The position numbers were made by a program, and so were the translations under genes. The notes under the pieces are model-generated. The model was given only the letters and a program-made list of their open reading frames with translations, did not search any database and was not told the origin of the DNA. Shown here one piece after another: positions 11,775 through 26,211 of a DNA stretch of 64,000 nucleotides (position 1 is the stretch's first letter; every line of letters starts with the position of its first letter). Source of the stretch: Chalara sp. BL73 (taxonomy: Eukaryota; Ascomycota; Leotiomycetes; Helotiales); the NCBI GenBank assembly GCA_918026815.1, contig CAKJVC010000148.1, positions 930,001 through 994,000 of the forward strand, in the 5' to 3' direction.

Positions 11775-13225
11775 ATGGCCAACCAATTATCTAACAGAGG
11801 CAGTGCCAATGTTAGTAGCATTATGCCTAAGATCCCGCAAAGAATCCTCTCAGCCGGTTGGGTCCTCGACTCCGACTCCGCCATCGACCTCTCTATGGCC
11901 GAGAACTGGTTGATCCGTAATGAGATCTTGGAAATCCAAAAAACTATAACTTTGAATCCTGAAGTACAATATTCAAAATTCCCTCTACAGAAGCTGGGAC
12001 TGACCGTGCACTGAAGCATCTGGATTTTCCAAAAGGATTCTGGGGAGATCCGGAATTACTAAGGAGCCTAGCGGGGTTTTTCAATAAGTTATTCAATCCA
12101 TGCAAGCCCGTTCTTGCTGCGCATATTGCGGTGGCTCCGGGGGCGGGAGGTTGTATTGATGCTTTGTTATTTAATATATGTGATGCCCACGATGGAGTTT
12201 TGGTTCCAGGGCCTTACTGGAGTGAGTGTGAAGCTCACTCAACAAAAAAAAAAACATTGGACCGATGTACTGAGAGATATTATTAGATGGGTATGACACA
12301 TTCACTCGTTTTCGCGCCGACGTGGTGCCGGTAATGGTGCCAATCCCAAACCTTGAAGACCCAGCTTCATTCATTAGCGAGCTCGAAAGCACTCTCCAAA
12401 CAGCACCATGTCCTATCAAAGCGTTAATGCTATCGAATCCTCATAACCCCCTTGGGCGATGTTACTCCCTAAGACAGCTTGAGGCGTGTCTAAAGTTTTG
12501 CCAGAAAAACAAGCTCCACCTCATCTCAGACGAAGTCTTCGGACCATTGACTTTTGAGTCACCGGATCTTCCTAATGAGCAGTGCTTTGCGTCTGTTTTG
12601 GAGCTAGATTGTGAGACATTGTGCTGTGATCCTTCTCGTGTTCATATGATCTGGAGTCCAAGTAAAGTATTTGCACTCAGTGGTGTGCGATTGGTACGTT
12701 CAAATATGAGTTTAAATCTGAATAAGTCATATGTACATAACTTCCCTAACTAACCCTTTCCTCTAGGGCTGTACAGTCACTCAAGCAAACCAAGAACTTC
12801 ACAATGGCCTGTCCCTGGCTTCATTCATGACCGTCTCCATCCTCTCTTCCCTCCTAACAACCGGACTCCTTAAGTCCCCTAGACTGGGCGACCTCCTGGC
12901 CGTCAACTCCCAGCGCCATCGCCAATCCTATATTGTCCTTACTACCTGGTTAAAGAAGCTGGGGCTACCTTATCTACCATGCAATGCAGCGCCATTCTTA
13001 ATGGCTAAAATTGCACCCAACGCCAGCTCATGGGAGGACGAAGCAACTGTCGTGCATGCACTTGAGGAAGTTAATATTTGGGTTAGTTCTGGTCGAAGCC
13101 AGCACATGCCGGAGTATGCTAAGGGTTGGGCGAGATTGACATTTACAATTGAGCCTGCGAAGCTTGACACGGCATTGGCGAGGATAGAGCCTATATTATT
13201 GCGAATGATGAAGGTGGGAGCTTGA
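11775..13225 (+). CDS. ACC-synthase-like PLP aminotransferase (class I/II), apparent frameshift
   Basis: Exon 1 carries MPKIPQRILSAGWVLDSDSA and AENWLIRNEILEIQKT, the N-terminus of fungal 1-aminocyclopropane-1-carboxylate synthase-like enzymes. After a shift of reading frame near 11965-12000 the next segment reads ALKHLDFPKGFWGDPELL, AVAPGAGGCIDALL and GVLVPGPYW. Intron 12222-12286 (GTGAGT..TTAG) leads to RADVVPVMVPIP, SNPHNPLGRCY, SDEVFGPLTFESPD and the PLP-lysine motif SPSKVFALSGVRLG; intron near 12694-12767 leads to the C-terminus. No splice pair of credible length bridges the frame change: the only GT..AG would be 27 nt and would not correct the frame. So it is either a recent pseudogene or a sequence error. 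Everything else is intact. Role: transamination or alpha,gamma-elimination on an amino acid. Confidence 0.75.
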
Positions 13226-13747
13226 AAGGGGCTTCCCCGGTCTTTTTTTTTTACTTTGTTTGGAACATTGTACATATGTTCTGTCTCGAGTAAACCTTGT
13301 TATATCGCAAAGTTCTAAAATTGTTTTCTGATGCCTAGTTAGAGCAATAGCAGAAATCTTAGTGAAAACTCACTATATCGACTTATATCTCTCATCACGG
13401 TATCTAAGTATTCTCCATAACCCATTCTAATCAGAGCACCACCATATTCGTGCGTATGGGCCTAATTCAACCACACTATTCTCACGTGGGTGCAAGCGGG
13501 TCAAGTCACTTGGAATGAATTTCCTTTAAAGACCTACGATATACACGTCAAGATATTGTACAACTTAGAAATCTACACAAAATAAAATAATAATAAGATA
13601 CAAGACAATATATTGAATCAGAGAATAACCTAGTCTCAAAGTCCATTGTGTTATTTTCTACCTAATAAACCTGTTTTCCCGGGCACCAAGCACAGAGTCG
13701 TCTTCTTGCCGTTTACGTAAGTCTAATTTCGTGATTCGACTCATCAC
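13226..13747. other. Intergenic region between convergent genes
   Basis: No coding signal. Probably the two 3' untranslated regions plus AT-rich spacer. Confidence 0.35.
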
Positions 13748-15140
13748 TTAGACTAGTTCTCTACCACTGTTGATGGTAGTGGTGAGTGGCACTCCATCTG
13801 AAGAGTTATTCATGGTGCGCGCACTCCACTGCAACTTGATTTCATTCGACTTGTGAATTTTCATTCCGTCTTCGTGGCCTCCAGAGACTCCAGAGCCTCC
13901 AGAGCGCTTGCCACCGGAGTTGCCCGAGTAACCAACCCTGGTCCAAGATCGGCCAGCAAAGAGTGGTCGGAGTGTTGGAAGGCAGCCAACGATGACACTC
14001 AGGCCAAGCTCAACACTAGAGTTTGTCGGTCGCCGTTTTTCTCATGTATAACGGGAAGAGGTTACTCACCATTTCCAAATAATGAAGTCCATGAGACCCC
14101 CTAGACGGTGTGTTAGTTATGGGGCTGTAGGAAAGAAACGTTTTTAAAGTACTCACAAGTAGGGTCAGTCTTTGTTGTCTCGCTGTATGTCTCATATGTA
14201 AACCCCACTCGAACGAATCCAGCACCAGCAGTACTGTTGAGTTGTCAGCAGATTGAATTCAAGTATAAATTACACCTTACAAGAAACCGATAGACAAAAG
14301 ACCGCAAAGCAGCCACTTTGTACCCTTGCTAGTTTGCACATTCCACAACAGAATAATTGGCGCTATCGCGAGTACCATATCAGAGATAGCAGCAGAGCCT
14401 ACCAGAAAAGGATCAGTACTTATGTGCTGAAGGCTGACTGGATTGTTTCCTTACCGCCCTGGATATAACTCATGACATTCCTCTGTAATATATTACAATG
14501 GCCGGGAACTCTTGGATCCCAGAGCATCTGGACAGGCCAGCAAGACATAAGAATAGAGAACATCATCCCGATATTGATTCCAATGTTAAGTACGATGAGG
14601 ACAACAAAGAACCGTTTCCAAATCTTGTTTGTTGTCACACGCATGAGCAACAAGGCCACTGAAATCTTGCCAGTAGCCTCAGCAGTGGGTGTGAATTGAA
14701 ACGCTATCCATACGAGCTTCATCGCAAATATGACGCGTTCCATCTTAAGAGTAGCAGCATGTTTTCCGAGGCCATAAATGATAGCTGTTCCCAAGAGACC
14801 AAAGGCAACGACCAAGCAGATCTAATTACATCAGTTAGACAATGTCTCCTGAGCACGCGAGCCAGGCCAATCGTCTGCCAATTTGACAGTCAAATAGAGC
14901 GGATCGCGGGAGTCCGAATGGAGTCAGAGATTACAAGTCACTTACAAATGAGACAAGAGCAGACCAGTCATCAGCTCCAGTCTTGCGTACAATTACCAGC
15001 CTAGTGTAGAATCGTAAGCTAACAACTACCAAAGAGATGACGAGACTAGTTATCATAACTCCCGCTAGTTGAGAACCCCGATTATCCTTCATCAGGGCGG
15101 CTAGGACCGCTGGATCTAAGGGAGTCGGAGACGGAGACAT
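13748..15140 (-). CDS. Rhodopsin-domain integral membrane protein (PTH11-like class)
   Basis: The start MSPSPTPLDPAVLAALM at 15140 is chosen over an upstream Met at 15233. Exon 1 (to 14946) gives a first membrane helix then RFYTRLVIVRKTGADDWSALVSF. Exon 2 from 14821 gives VVAFGLLGTAIIYGLGKHAATL, a long helical core (FFVVLIVLNIGINIGMMFS) and the conserved Cys-rich loop near CNILQRNVMSYIQG. Later short exons read SAFSTSTDPFLVGSAAISDMV, WNVQTSKGTKWLLCG, ETTKTDPTWGLMDFIIW and VIVGCLPTLRPLFAG, the family's last helix. It ends with a Gly/Ser-rich cytoplasmic tail. These seven-helix fungal proteins are of unknown or sensor-like function; they often sit beside metabolite clusters without a proven role. 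Confidence 0.8.
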
Positions 15141-15778
15141 GACGGAAGCAAGTCTTGAGGTGGAGAGCTGCGAATTTTGACAGGTTAAGAGCAATTGGTG
15201 AAAATACTTCGAATGATAAAAAGATATACGCATCTAACTGTGGAAACCCTTTGCGAAGACAGTGGAAGTGGTCCCAGAAATCGACACGTGGAAGATTATT
15301 ATCTTCTTACATAGCCAGCCAATAATTCAGAAGCTCCCTCATGCTTCGGAGACAGTGGTAAAGGAAAAGGCGCAGCAGCACACCCTCCTCTAGACCTGCG
15401 TTAGCATAGTTCTATATTGGTATTCGAGGATAGGTTGTGTTTTGAGCCCTAGACCTTGAACAAATTTGCTATTGGAGGATCCTAGAAGTACCTAACATCA
15501 AGCTGACATACAAGCACAAAGCACATATCTGGCAATAGTCCAAAAGGAGTGTTTCCTTATAATTCCCGATTGCTAGAATATCCATGTAATCACAAACCAG
15601 GTACTTTCCTTGCATGCATAGAGTTGTGGTGCTGCTCTAACAGTTGGATTTCTTACCGAGATCATTTACATGCATAGTGTTTGTTGCAGGGTGCAGGGTT
15701 GGGATTGGCTGGAAGATGAAAGGAGGCTACGAAAGCCGTTGGAAATTGAACACCTTCATATTGAAACCACCTAAACGG

Positions 15779-15811
15779 CGAGGCGCTTGTACTACGTTGC
15801 ACAACGCCTCG
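15779..15811. repeat. Short inverted repeat (hairpin), 11-12 nt arms
   Basis: CGAGGCGCTTGT is followed after 10 nt by ACAACGCCTCG, which is its reverse complement apart from one bulged C. The GC-rich stem stands out in this AT-biased spacer and touches the next, longer inverted repeat. Confidence 0.6.
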
Positions 15812-15912
15812 GGCGTATTGAATGTAGCGAGAGCAAGGGGTATCGCTATCAGAAAGTCATTATAGCTCAAAATACTAACAAAAATCCTTGCCCTCGCTAC
15901 ATTTAATACACC
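15812..15912. repeat. Inverted repeat with 27-nt arms and 47-nt loop
   Basis: The left arm 15812-15838 and the reverse complement of the right arm 15886-15912 match at 24 of 27 positions. The three differences are all transitions. The arms contain the shared core ATGTAGCGAG. It could be a miniature inverted-repeat element, a relic of an inverted duplication, or a structured transcript. No transposase is nearby. Confidence 0.6.
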
Positions 15913-16229
15913 TGGAGTTATAACCCCAGAAACAGCCCCTGTGTCGGTGATCCATGATCTAAATCTCACTAAGTCCACTTGAATAAGATGTTACTCTTTG
16001 CAAAAGGGGGGGATCCAACCCCCCTGCTCGAGAGTGAGAGGAGAATCAAATTTTACAAGCACAACGGTTTACTATTTCGTGAGGTGTCTGACCTAATTTT
16101 ATAGCCTCCCTCCGAGCAATTTTCTGTCTAAAGGTTTGTCTTGTCTACTGTTTTGTTTTTGGTGCAAGCGAAAAGTTGTGTCAAACATACGAACTAACAG
16201 TTTTATCCTCGTGCAGTCTTAGCAAAACC

Positions 16230-18484
16230 ATGTCTGTCCAGGCTCTTACGGAACCTCCATCGAATTGCGGAGAAAGACTTCTCTCCGTGCTTATCGATGA
16301 GATTGCCAAAGAAAACCCAGGGCGACCCTTTATTTCTGTGGCACGGGGAGCAAGCGCCGCCGATGGCTATGAGGATGTAAATTTCAAGAAGTTTGCAACG
16401 GCCGTTAACCGCTGCGCCTGGTGGCTTGAGGAACACATCGGGCCAGCAGGCCAGCAGGCCAGCCCCGTCTTTTATATAGGACCTAGTGAAATCCTCTACC
16501 TTATCATTCTCTTCGCAGCTGCAAAGACGCGACATATTGTTAGTAAACCCTCTCGCGCTTAAATGTCCAAACAACTCATAATTCGTAGGTATTCTTCAGT
16601 TCCCATAGAAACAGCTTGAAAGCCCATCTTTCCCTTCTGGAATCCATAAAATGCGACATCGCTCTTGAGGCCAAAAAGCCCCCCCCAATACTCCAGGAGA
16701 TACTGGCTGAGAGGCCGATGAAGAGAGTTTCAATACCTGGCTCGGACTTCTTTTTGGACCAAAATCTGGCCGAAGATGTCAAAGACTATCCATTCAAATG
16801 GACTTTCGGTCAACTTAAGGAGAGCACCTGGATTATACTTCACACTTCTGGCTCAACGGGCATTCCAAAGAAAGTTTTTGTTCCTCACGGGGTCTTTGCC
16901 AGTCAAGATGCTCAGCAGTTGATACCTTTGCTGGGCGGCAAGCCGACCTGGGTCGATAAAATGAGAGGGAAGAGAATATTTATTGGTCTTCCTCTCTTTC
17001 ATGCTGCCTGTCTGGCCAAAATAGCATATAGTGTTTACTCAGGAGCAACCGTTATTTTGCCCCCTGTCGGTCCGCTGCTTGCTGCAGTAGTTGACTCTGT
17101 TTTTACTCATGGCAATGTGGACGGCGCCCTGATTGCCCCGTCACTTATTATCGATATATACAAAAATTCGGAATATCTCGCAAATATGGTACAGCGTTTG
17201 AAGTTCCTGTCCTATGTCGGTGGAACAGTGTCCAAGGCAATTGGAGATGATATCTCGTCTAAGATCGAGCTGATTACTATGTTTGGTGCTACAGAGACGT
17301 TGTCCCATCCGGTAGAGTTGCATGATACCCGAGAGGACTGGGAGTATCTTTCCTACAGTCCTTTTGCCGGGCATGTTTATCGTCCAGTGGGAAACGGTCT
17401 CCATGAGATGGTAATCGTGCGCAAGCCAGAGCTTGAACTCTTTCAAGGGGTGTTCAAAACCTTTCCCAAGCTCAACGAATATGGTACGAACGACCTTTAC
17501 GAGCCCCATCCAACAAAGCCGGGAATGTGGAGATTCCGAATGCGTAGTGATGATATCATTTGCTTCAACAACGCTGAAAAGCTAAATCCAATTACCATGG
17601 AAGCCACTATCACAGCATTTCCAACGGTTCATTCCGCAGTCATTGGTGGGCACGGTCAGTTTCAAGCCTGTTTGCTGCTTGAGCCCAAAGTATATCCAAG
17701 CACATCCGAAGAGGCTACTCGTTTTATTGACGAGGTCTGGCCCACAGTAGTGGAAGCTAACAAAGATTGCCCTGCTCACGGACGTGTGATGAAAGACTTC
17801 ATTATGTTGACAGATCCTCAGCGACCACTCCCTCGAGCAGGAAAGGATACAGTTCAGCGTTCTGCTGTATTCCAACTCTATGAGCATGAGTTCCAAGCCA
17901 TCTATGGCCAGCAAGTCAAGCTACATGATAGCGCGGGCCCGGCCAGTTCTAAACAAGCGACAAATGGTGTACATCAAGTAGCGCCTGTGAATGGCAGCGA
18001 AGGCTACCTAAATGGGAGTCCGGAGCGTACAGCTTCGGTCGCACACAAAATAACAGACCACGCGACCATACCTACCGCTCAAATCGAAGCCTACATCGAG
18101 AAATACATTTGCCACACGCTCCCCAAAATAATTTCCGCTCAGGTGAAGGAAACTCTCGGCAATATCATGGGCCAAATGGCAGCGGATCTCTTGCAACAGC
18201 CACGGCCGTTATCGAATGGAACTGGCAATCAAGAAAGGTCGACCATCAAGGACGCTTTGAATCGGATTATTGTGGAAACCACATACATGTCCGGTCTGAC
18301 GGATGATGCAAATATGTTCGAGTGTGGTCTTGATTCCGTTCAGGTACCAGAGCTCGTTAAATCTATAAACAAGGCGCTCGATGAACTAGGTCTTAAGGCT
18401 GGCCCAATTAATGTAAAAGTCGTGTATGATAACCAGACTGTGGAGAAGTTAGCGACTGCGCTGATGAGCCGTGAGGTAGTGTGA
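16230..18484 (+). CDS. NRPS-like adenylation-thiolation (A-T) didomain protein, no terminal domain
   Basis: Exons 16230-16538 and 16589-18484 are joined over a 50-nt GTTAGT..GTAG intron and give 734 residues. The adenylation domain spans about residues 20-540, with LHTSGSTGIPK (core A3), GLPLFHAACLAK, MFGATETLSHP (A5) and RMRSDDIICFNNAEKLNP (A7/A8); a Lys follows in LPRAGKDTVQRSA (A10). The carrier domain near residues 600-725 has ECGLDSVQVPELV, where Ser is the phosphopantetheine site. Relatives of this type usually continue into a thioester reductase of about 350-400 residues; here a stop follows the carrier domain and no reductase is found downstream. It should activate a carboxylic or aryl acid and hold it as a thioester, needing another enzyme for release. 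It is the core gene of the block. Confidence 0.85.
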
Positions 18485-19207
18485 TGAGAGTAAAGTGAGA
18501 AGAGGTTGCCTTCTTTTGGTAGGAAGAGTTTCGAGGCAGATTTTTGAAGTTTAAAGTACATGCTTGGTATATTTTAAGTGCAAAACTTGCAAACAAATTA
18601 ATTGTTGGCAATATATAAGGATGAAGCGCTATAATGATAAAATGGACTAATTAAGTGATAGTGCTCTAATAGACTTTGGGGATAAATTGGAGTCTATAAT
18701 TGAAAGGCTCCTTACCTCCGTAGGAGTGCTAGTGGGGTTTAAAATGGAACTTATAGACCAGTGCACTAGGGGGCTGTCTGAAAATGATAGACCACTCCAG
18801 TCTGCTGCTTATATAAGAATAACCTTTACAAATAAATTACTGAAATTTAGAACTAAAATTAAGAAGTATCTTAAATATTCTCTATTAATTTCCTAAATAA
18901 TTTAAGTAAAGTACAAATGTGGCTTTTGGGAAAGAAACTTTGAGAGTGGGTTATTGCTACCCTAAAGTGGGGCCCCAGTATAAGGCAGTTTGGGGGCTAT
19001 ACAGCGGGGTAAATATAAGTCCAACCAGAACCTTGAAAATAGCGAGTTTTAGCCTGGCATTTAATTAATATACATAGAGCGTGGGATGTCCTCAGTATTT
19101 TTGGATATGAAGCTTTACTTTGGGATAGCCTTCTATCAACACGCCTTTTTTTCTTTCGCAGCGCATTTTTACCGTCCCCATTTCTCCTCCCGCTGTTCTG
19201 CCCTCCC
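18485..19207. other. AT-rich intergenic region
   Basis: From about 18590 to 18920 the sequence is very AT-rich, with no coding similarity and specifically no trace of a reductase domain continuing the upstream NRPS-like gene. A GGGGCCCC palindrome lies near 18970. Confidence 0.4.
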
Positions 19208-21067
19208 ATGGAGAATTCGAAGTTCGATATTGCCATCATAGGAGCGGGTTAGTTATTACTGTACCGAAAACATATAGTTAAGCGCTGAGGATCTACCTGC
19301 AGGTTTGAGCGGTATTGCTCTTGCTCGCTTCTACCTCGATGTGCATCCAAACAGCCAACTTATCATTATCGAGAAGGATGATGAAATTGGTGGAACATGG
19401 GCTAGGTGTAATAATAAGCTTTATTTCTGTACAATCGCTGCTAATACGTAAAAGCGAGAGTATTCGATAGCTTCTGGACGCAAAGCCCTCTACGAACAAC
19501 TTCCTTTTCAGATGTGCCACTCACGTTACCCAAAGATGCACCGACATTGTATGACACCTTTCCAGCACAATATGTGACCCAATACCTCGAAGAGTACATC
19601 CGAAATCACATATATAGGGATAAGCCACTAAGCAATCGAATTTTGCTTAGTACCGAAGTTACAAGCGTGGAAAAGAGTGACGATTGTTGGGTGCTGCATC
19701 TTAAAGGCCCTAAAGCTCAGAATGTTCGATGCTTGAAGCTTGCAGTTGCTTCCGGCTTGACATCCCAGCCAAACATGCCTGATTTTCCTTGTGACACTCA
19801 ATGGAAAGCACCAATTTTGCACCATCGAGACTTTGGGGCTCACGAAAATAATATTCTCTCACCGAACTCGCCATACAAGCAAATTACCGTTCTCGGTGGG
19901 GGCAAGTCAGCCGCCGATATGGTTTACACTGCTGTCAAAGCTAACAAACACGTTAACTGGATCATCCGTAACACAGGAGAAGGTCCGGGTTTTATCCTGC
20001 ATGCCGCACCAACTGCCAGCAGGTATAGAAATGTTGCTGAGTCAATGTTAAACCAGAACTCCACCAAAATGAACCCCTCTGGATTCCGTTCTATGCTTCC
20101 GGAGGCCCAATCGCTGCATCAATCAGCTTCAGGCAGGACAATTTTGGATGAGCAACTATCTGCAATTGACCAGCGTGGCAAGATGTGGGCTAATTACCAG
20201 GGACGTGAAAACGCTCGACCAACCTTCAGTCAGTTGGAGCCAACCATTTCGTGAGTATCCTTCAGATAACAGCGGGCTATGGAAGCTGATTGAAAAAGTC
20301 TCTTTTGGAGCAGCCAGCCACCAGGAACGATGCCTCATGACGATTTCTGGAATCTTGTCAGCCATCGCGTGGATGTGCACCGTGGTCACCCTGTGGGCAC
20401 GACAGCTTCATCACTTATCTTGGAAAATGGTAACGAGATACCAACGGATATTCTCTTTGCTGGGACTGGTTGGGATTCGTCCTACCGCTTTTTATCGTCA
20501 CAACAGGAATGCCAGCTTGGCCTTCCCCACGACCCGAAGAAAGATACGCCAGAAGAAATACAGAACTGGCAAGCCCTCACAAATGAAGCAGACCAGCGTA
20601 TCATCAATGACTACCCCATACTCGCCAGGCCGAGGGCCAGTACAAGGATCAGTACCGACACTACCCCCGTCAGGTTATATCAAGGCATTGCACCTTTGAA
20701 AGACTCTTCAATTGTATTCTTGGGCAGAGAAAGGTTGCCTAATGGGTTCTTTGGTGCTGAAGCGCAGGCTATTTGGACAACTGCATACTGGGATGGACAT
20801 GTAAAGCTACCACCGCCTGATGAAGCACGAAACAAAGTTGCGTACATGAATGCCTTCTCCAGAAGACGATATCCATATAGTAGCGGGGATGGGCTCAATT
20901 TTTATAAAGATCTGATCTGGTATATTGATACCTTGTTATCTGAGGTTGGCCTTACGAGTCATCGAAAAGGATGGTGGTTGGACTTGGACGAACCCTTTCT
21001 CCTCAATGACTTGAGGGACTGCAGAGACGAGTATTTGGCGAAGTGTGGTTTGGGAGATTCCGAGTAA
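19208..21067 (+). CDS. FAD-dependent monooxygenase (flavin monooxygenase/BVMO-like)
   Basis: Four exons (19208-19247, 19303-19405, 19459-20250, 20314-21067) give 562 residues. Residues 7-20 read IAIIGAG-LSGIALARF, the FAD-binding GxGxxG loop; EKDDEIGGTWA follows as in flavin monooxygenases. A second Rossmann loop, ITVLGGGKSAADMV near residue 180, should bind NADPH. Later come FGRERLPNGFFGAEAQ and a C-terminal WWLDLDEPF segment. Intron 1 uses a GTTAGT donor, and all joins restore frame. It likely oxygenates an N, S or carbonyl carbon of a pathway intermediate. It lies in the same orientation as the NRPS-like gene, 720 nt downstream, supporting a shared pathway. Confidence 0.83.
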
Positions 21068-23972
<2,905 letters not shown>

Positions 23973-24455
23973 GTTGGTAACATTGATACGGATTCTGATT
24001 TGGCTGCCTAGCTACTGTTTCTTGAAAAAATCACACCTCTGCAGCTGGTAGACTATTGATTTAATTTGCGATTCGTACGATTCAACAAGATTGCCTTCGA
24101 AATATTACCGCAGTTTAGCATTTAGCACTCATGCCCTCCGAGTGGCATATTAGGGGCACTAGATACTCCGCGAATTACAAAGTTGACAAGCCTTCCAAAT
24201 ATTTCCAATTTATATATTAGAAACATAGTACTGCAGTCTGATCCACTAAATGTCGTCTTGCAGATGCGAACGATGGTTACAGTAAATCAAGGGGAGAGAG
24301 TTTTGAGCTCCCAAGCCTTATACGTTTATGTCACTTGAGTCATTGGAATTAGACAGCAAATCTTACAACATAAATCTATTTTGTTTAGAAAATGTAGTAG
24401 CTCAGTGTATGGCAGTTATAGTTGTGAAAAACCTTAACATCTTACAAGCCTCTAG
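23973..24455. other. Spacer between convergent genes
   Basis: No coding signal; presumably two 3' untranslated regions. Confidence 0.35.
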
Positions 24456-26211
24456 CTAAACGTGCTTCTTCCTTGGCAGGAAACAGCTGCAAATTAAAAA
24501 CAGCGCCCCTGCTGCAATAACCATAATATAAATTTCATCGATTGTCTGTATGATAACATCGAGGGCCTGTCGTCTGATTTCGGGACTAGAGCCTGTCAAA
24601 ACCGTGCTCCTCACCCCAGCTATGGCGCCCCTAATATCCATATCGGAGTAACCCAGCGGTTCGAAAATCTTGCGAAGGCCGTCAAAGGTTCGGTTTTGGA
24701 AGATGGCGCTTGCAATTGTCAATGCGAGCAAGAGACTCCCACCCTGGGCGATATTCATGAATTGGATGGCCTCGTGGATGCGGTTAGGCGTGACCATAGT
24801 AGGCGCAAGAGCGTATCCTGCTTGCGAAGTGGTGGTGCCGAAGGCTATGAGGATGATATAGCCGTAGATGTTGGCCACATGTGTATCAAAGTGTACCGTA
24901 TACATTAAGCTGCCACCGATGATAAGGAAGATTCCCGAGGCTATATACCATACAATGAAGTAGCCTGTCAATCCCATAAAACGCCCACAGGAGTAGATAG
25001 TGGCAAAGAAGCAGCAGACAAAAGGCAGAAGACGGATGGCCGACTGGGTGCCGGTATCATTGTTCACGAACTGGAAGTATAGCGGCACATAATAAATGGT
25101 GACAAAGATCGAACCGCTAGCGGTAGCTATACATATGAAGAGTAGAACTAAAGTTCGATCGAATACCATTTCGCAGGGGAAGAGCCGGTCGTCATGAGTG
25201 GTCCACAAACAATACGTCTGTGTGACTGCAAAAATAACAAGAAGAATGATGAAAACAACAATGCAAGCAATGGTCCGGCCATCACTCCAGGCCCAGGTGC
25301 TGCCACCAAAGGTGCAAAACAGTACAAACGACACATACATGGCAGCATTAAGTAGTATACCTAGGAAATCGATGCTTTTCAGGCGCTGGGCAAAAGTGGT
25401 ATCAGGGCGCCGTGGCTTGGGTGGCAGTACAAAAAGATACAACGGAGCCATAGCTGCGAATATCAGAATATTGATATAGAAAGCCCAACGCCAGGTCGCC
25501 GAGGAATCACTAAATAGTCCACCCACAATTGGTCCTAGAATCAAACCTGAACCAAAGCTCAGACCGATGATGCCAATATATACCGGTTGCTCAGAGGGAT
25601 TTGTCAGGATAGTAATATAGTTGATGTTTCTGCAAAGGTTCAGCTGTTGCCTCAACGAAATCTTGGCCTGGCATCGGCTATATGACTTACCCAAGATACA
25701 TGCCAGCTCCACTAGCGCCAGCCCATATGCGTCCAACAATAATTGCGTTCATACTTGTTGCAGCTCCACACAACGCACTTGCGGCTGCGAACATAGTCAG
25801 ACATCCAAGGAACAGCCATTTGGTGTCGAAGACGGCATAAGCCTTTCCCAAAGGCAGAATAAATGCCACGCTTCCCAGCATGAATCCGATACCCAGCCAG
25901 CCGAGTTTTGTGATATCATCGTAAGTCTCTGCAGCAGCCGCCTGGATGTCAGCGACGATGGTGGTATCCAGGCCATAAAGTAGATTGGCAGAAAACATAG
26001 CAAGGCAGGCGAGGAACCATTTAAAACCAGTGATAGTGCGAATTTCAGGAAGAGCATGGTCTATTGTTGGGACAGCAGTGGTTTTCTCATTTTCACCAGA
26101 TCCCATTTCAGAGGAGGATGTTGGGGCCTTCTCTTCGTCCTGGGGATTATCCGTTGGGGGAGACACGATCACATCGCCAGGGGTTACCATTGTTTCTCGA
26201 CTTTCGTTCAC
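24456..26211 (-). CDS. MFS exporter, DHA2/14-segment toxin-efflux type
   Basis: Two exons are joined across a roughly 62-nt intron (GTAAGT..TGCAG, about 25630-25691), giving about 564 residues. The N-terminus is a 55-residue acidic cytoplasmic tail. It is followed by LYGLDTTIVADIQAA (motif D1-like), WLGIGFMLGSVAFILPLGKAYAVFDTKW, the loop GRIWAGASGAGMYLG and GSGLILGPIVGGLFSD (motif C). WRWAFYINI and many further helices follow to a FLPRKKH tail. This is the aflatoxin/HC-toxin efflux architecture; it should export a small molecule over the plasma membrane. The pseudogene at 6.4-7 kb belongs to the same broad family. The gene is convergent with the sulfhydrylase and divergent from the arylsulfotransferase. 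Confidence 0.87.

Larger units (their letters stand above)
15141..16229. other. Intergenic region with two adjacent hairpin-forming repeats
   Basis: This is the divergent upstream region of the rhodopsin-domain gene and the NRPS-like gene. Apart from the two inverted repeats listed separately it shows no coding signal; short open frames through the repeat are by-products of its symmetry. Confidence 0.4.

Noticed and set aside
15644..15978. Two opposed open frames both containing GVLNVARAR, looking like related genes
   Set aside because: The shared peptide comes from the inverted repeat read on both strands, not from two genes.
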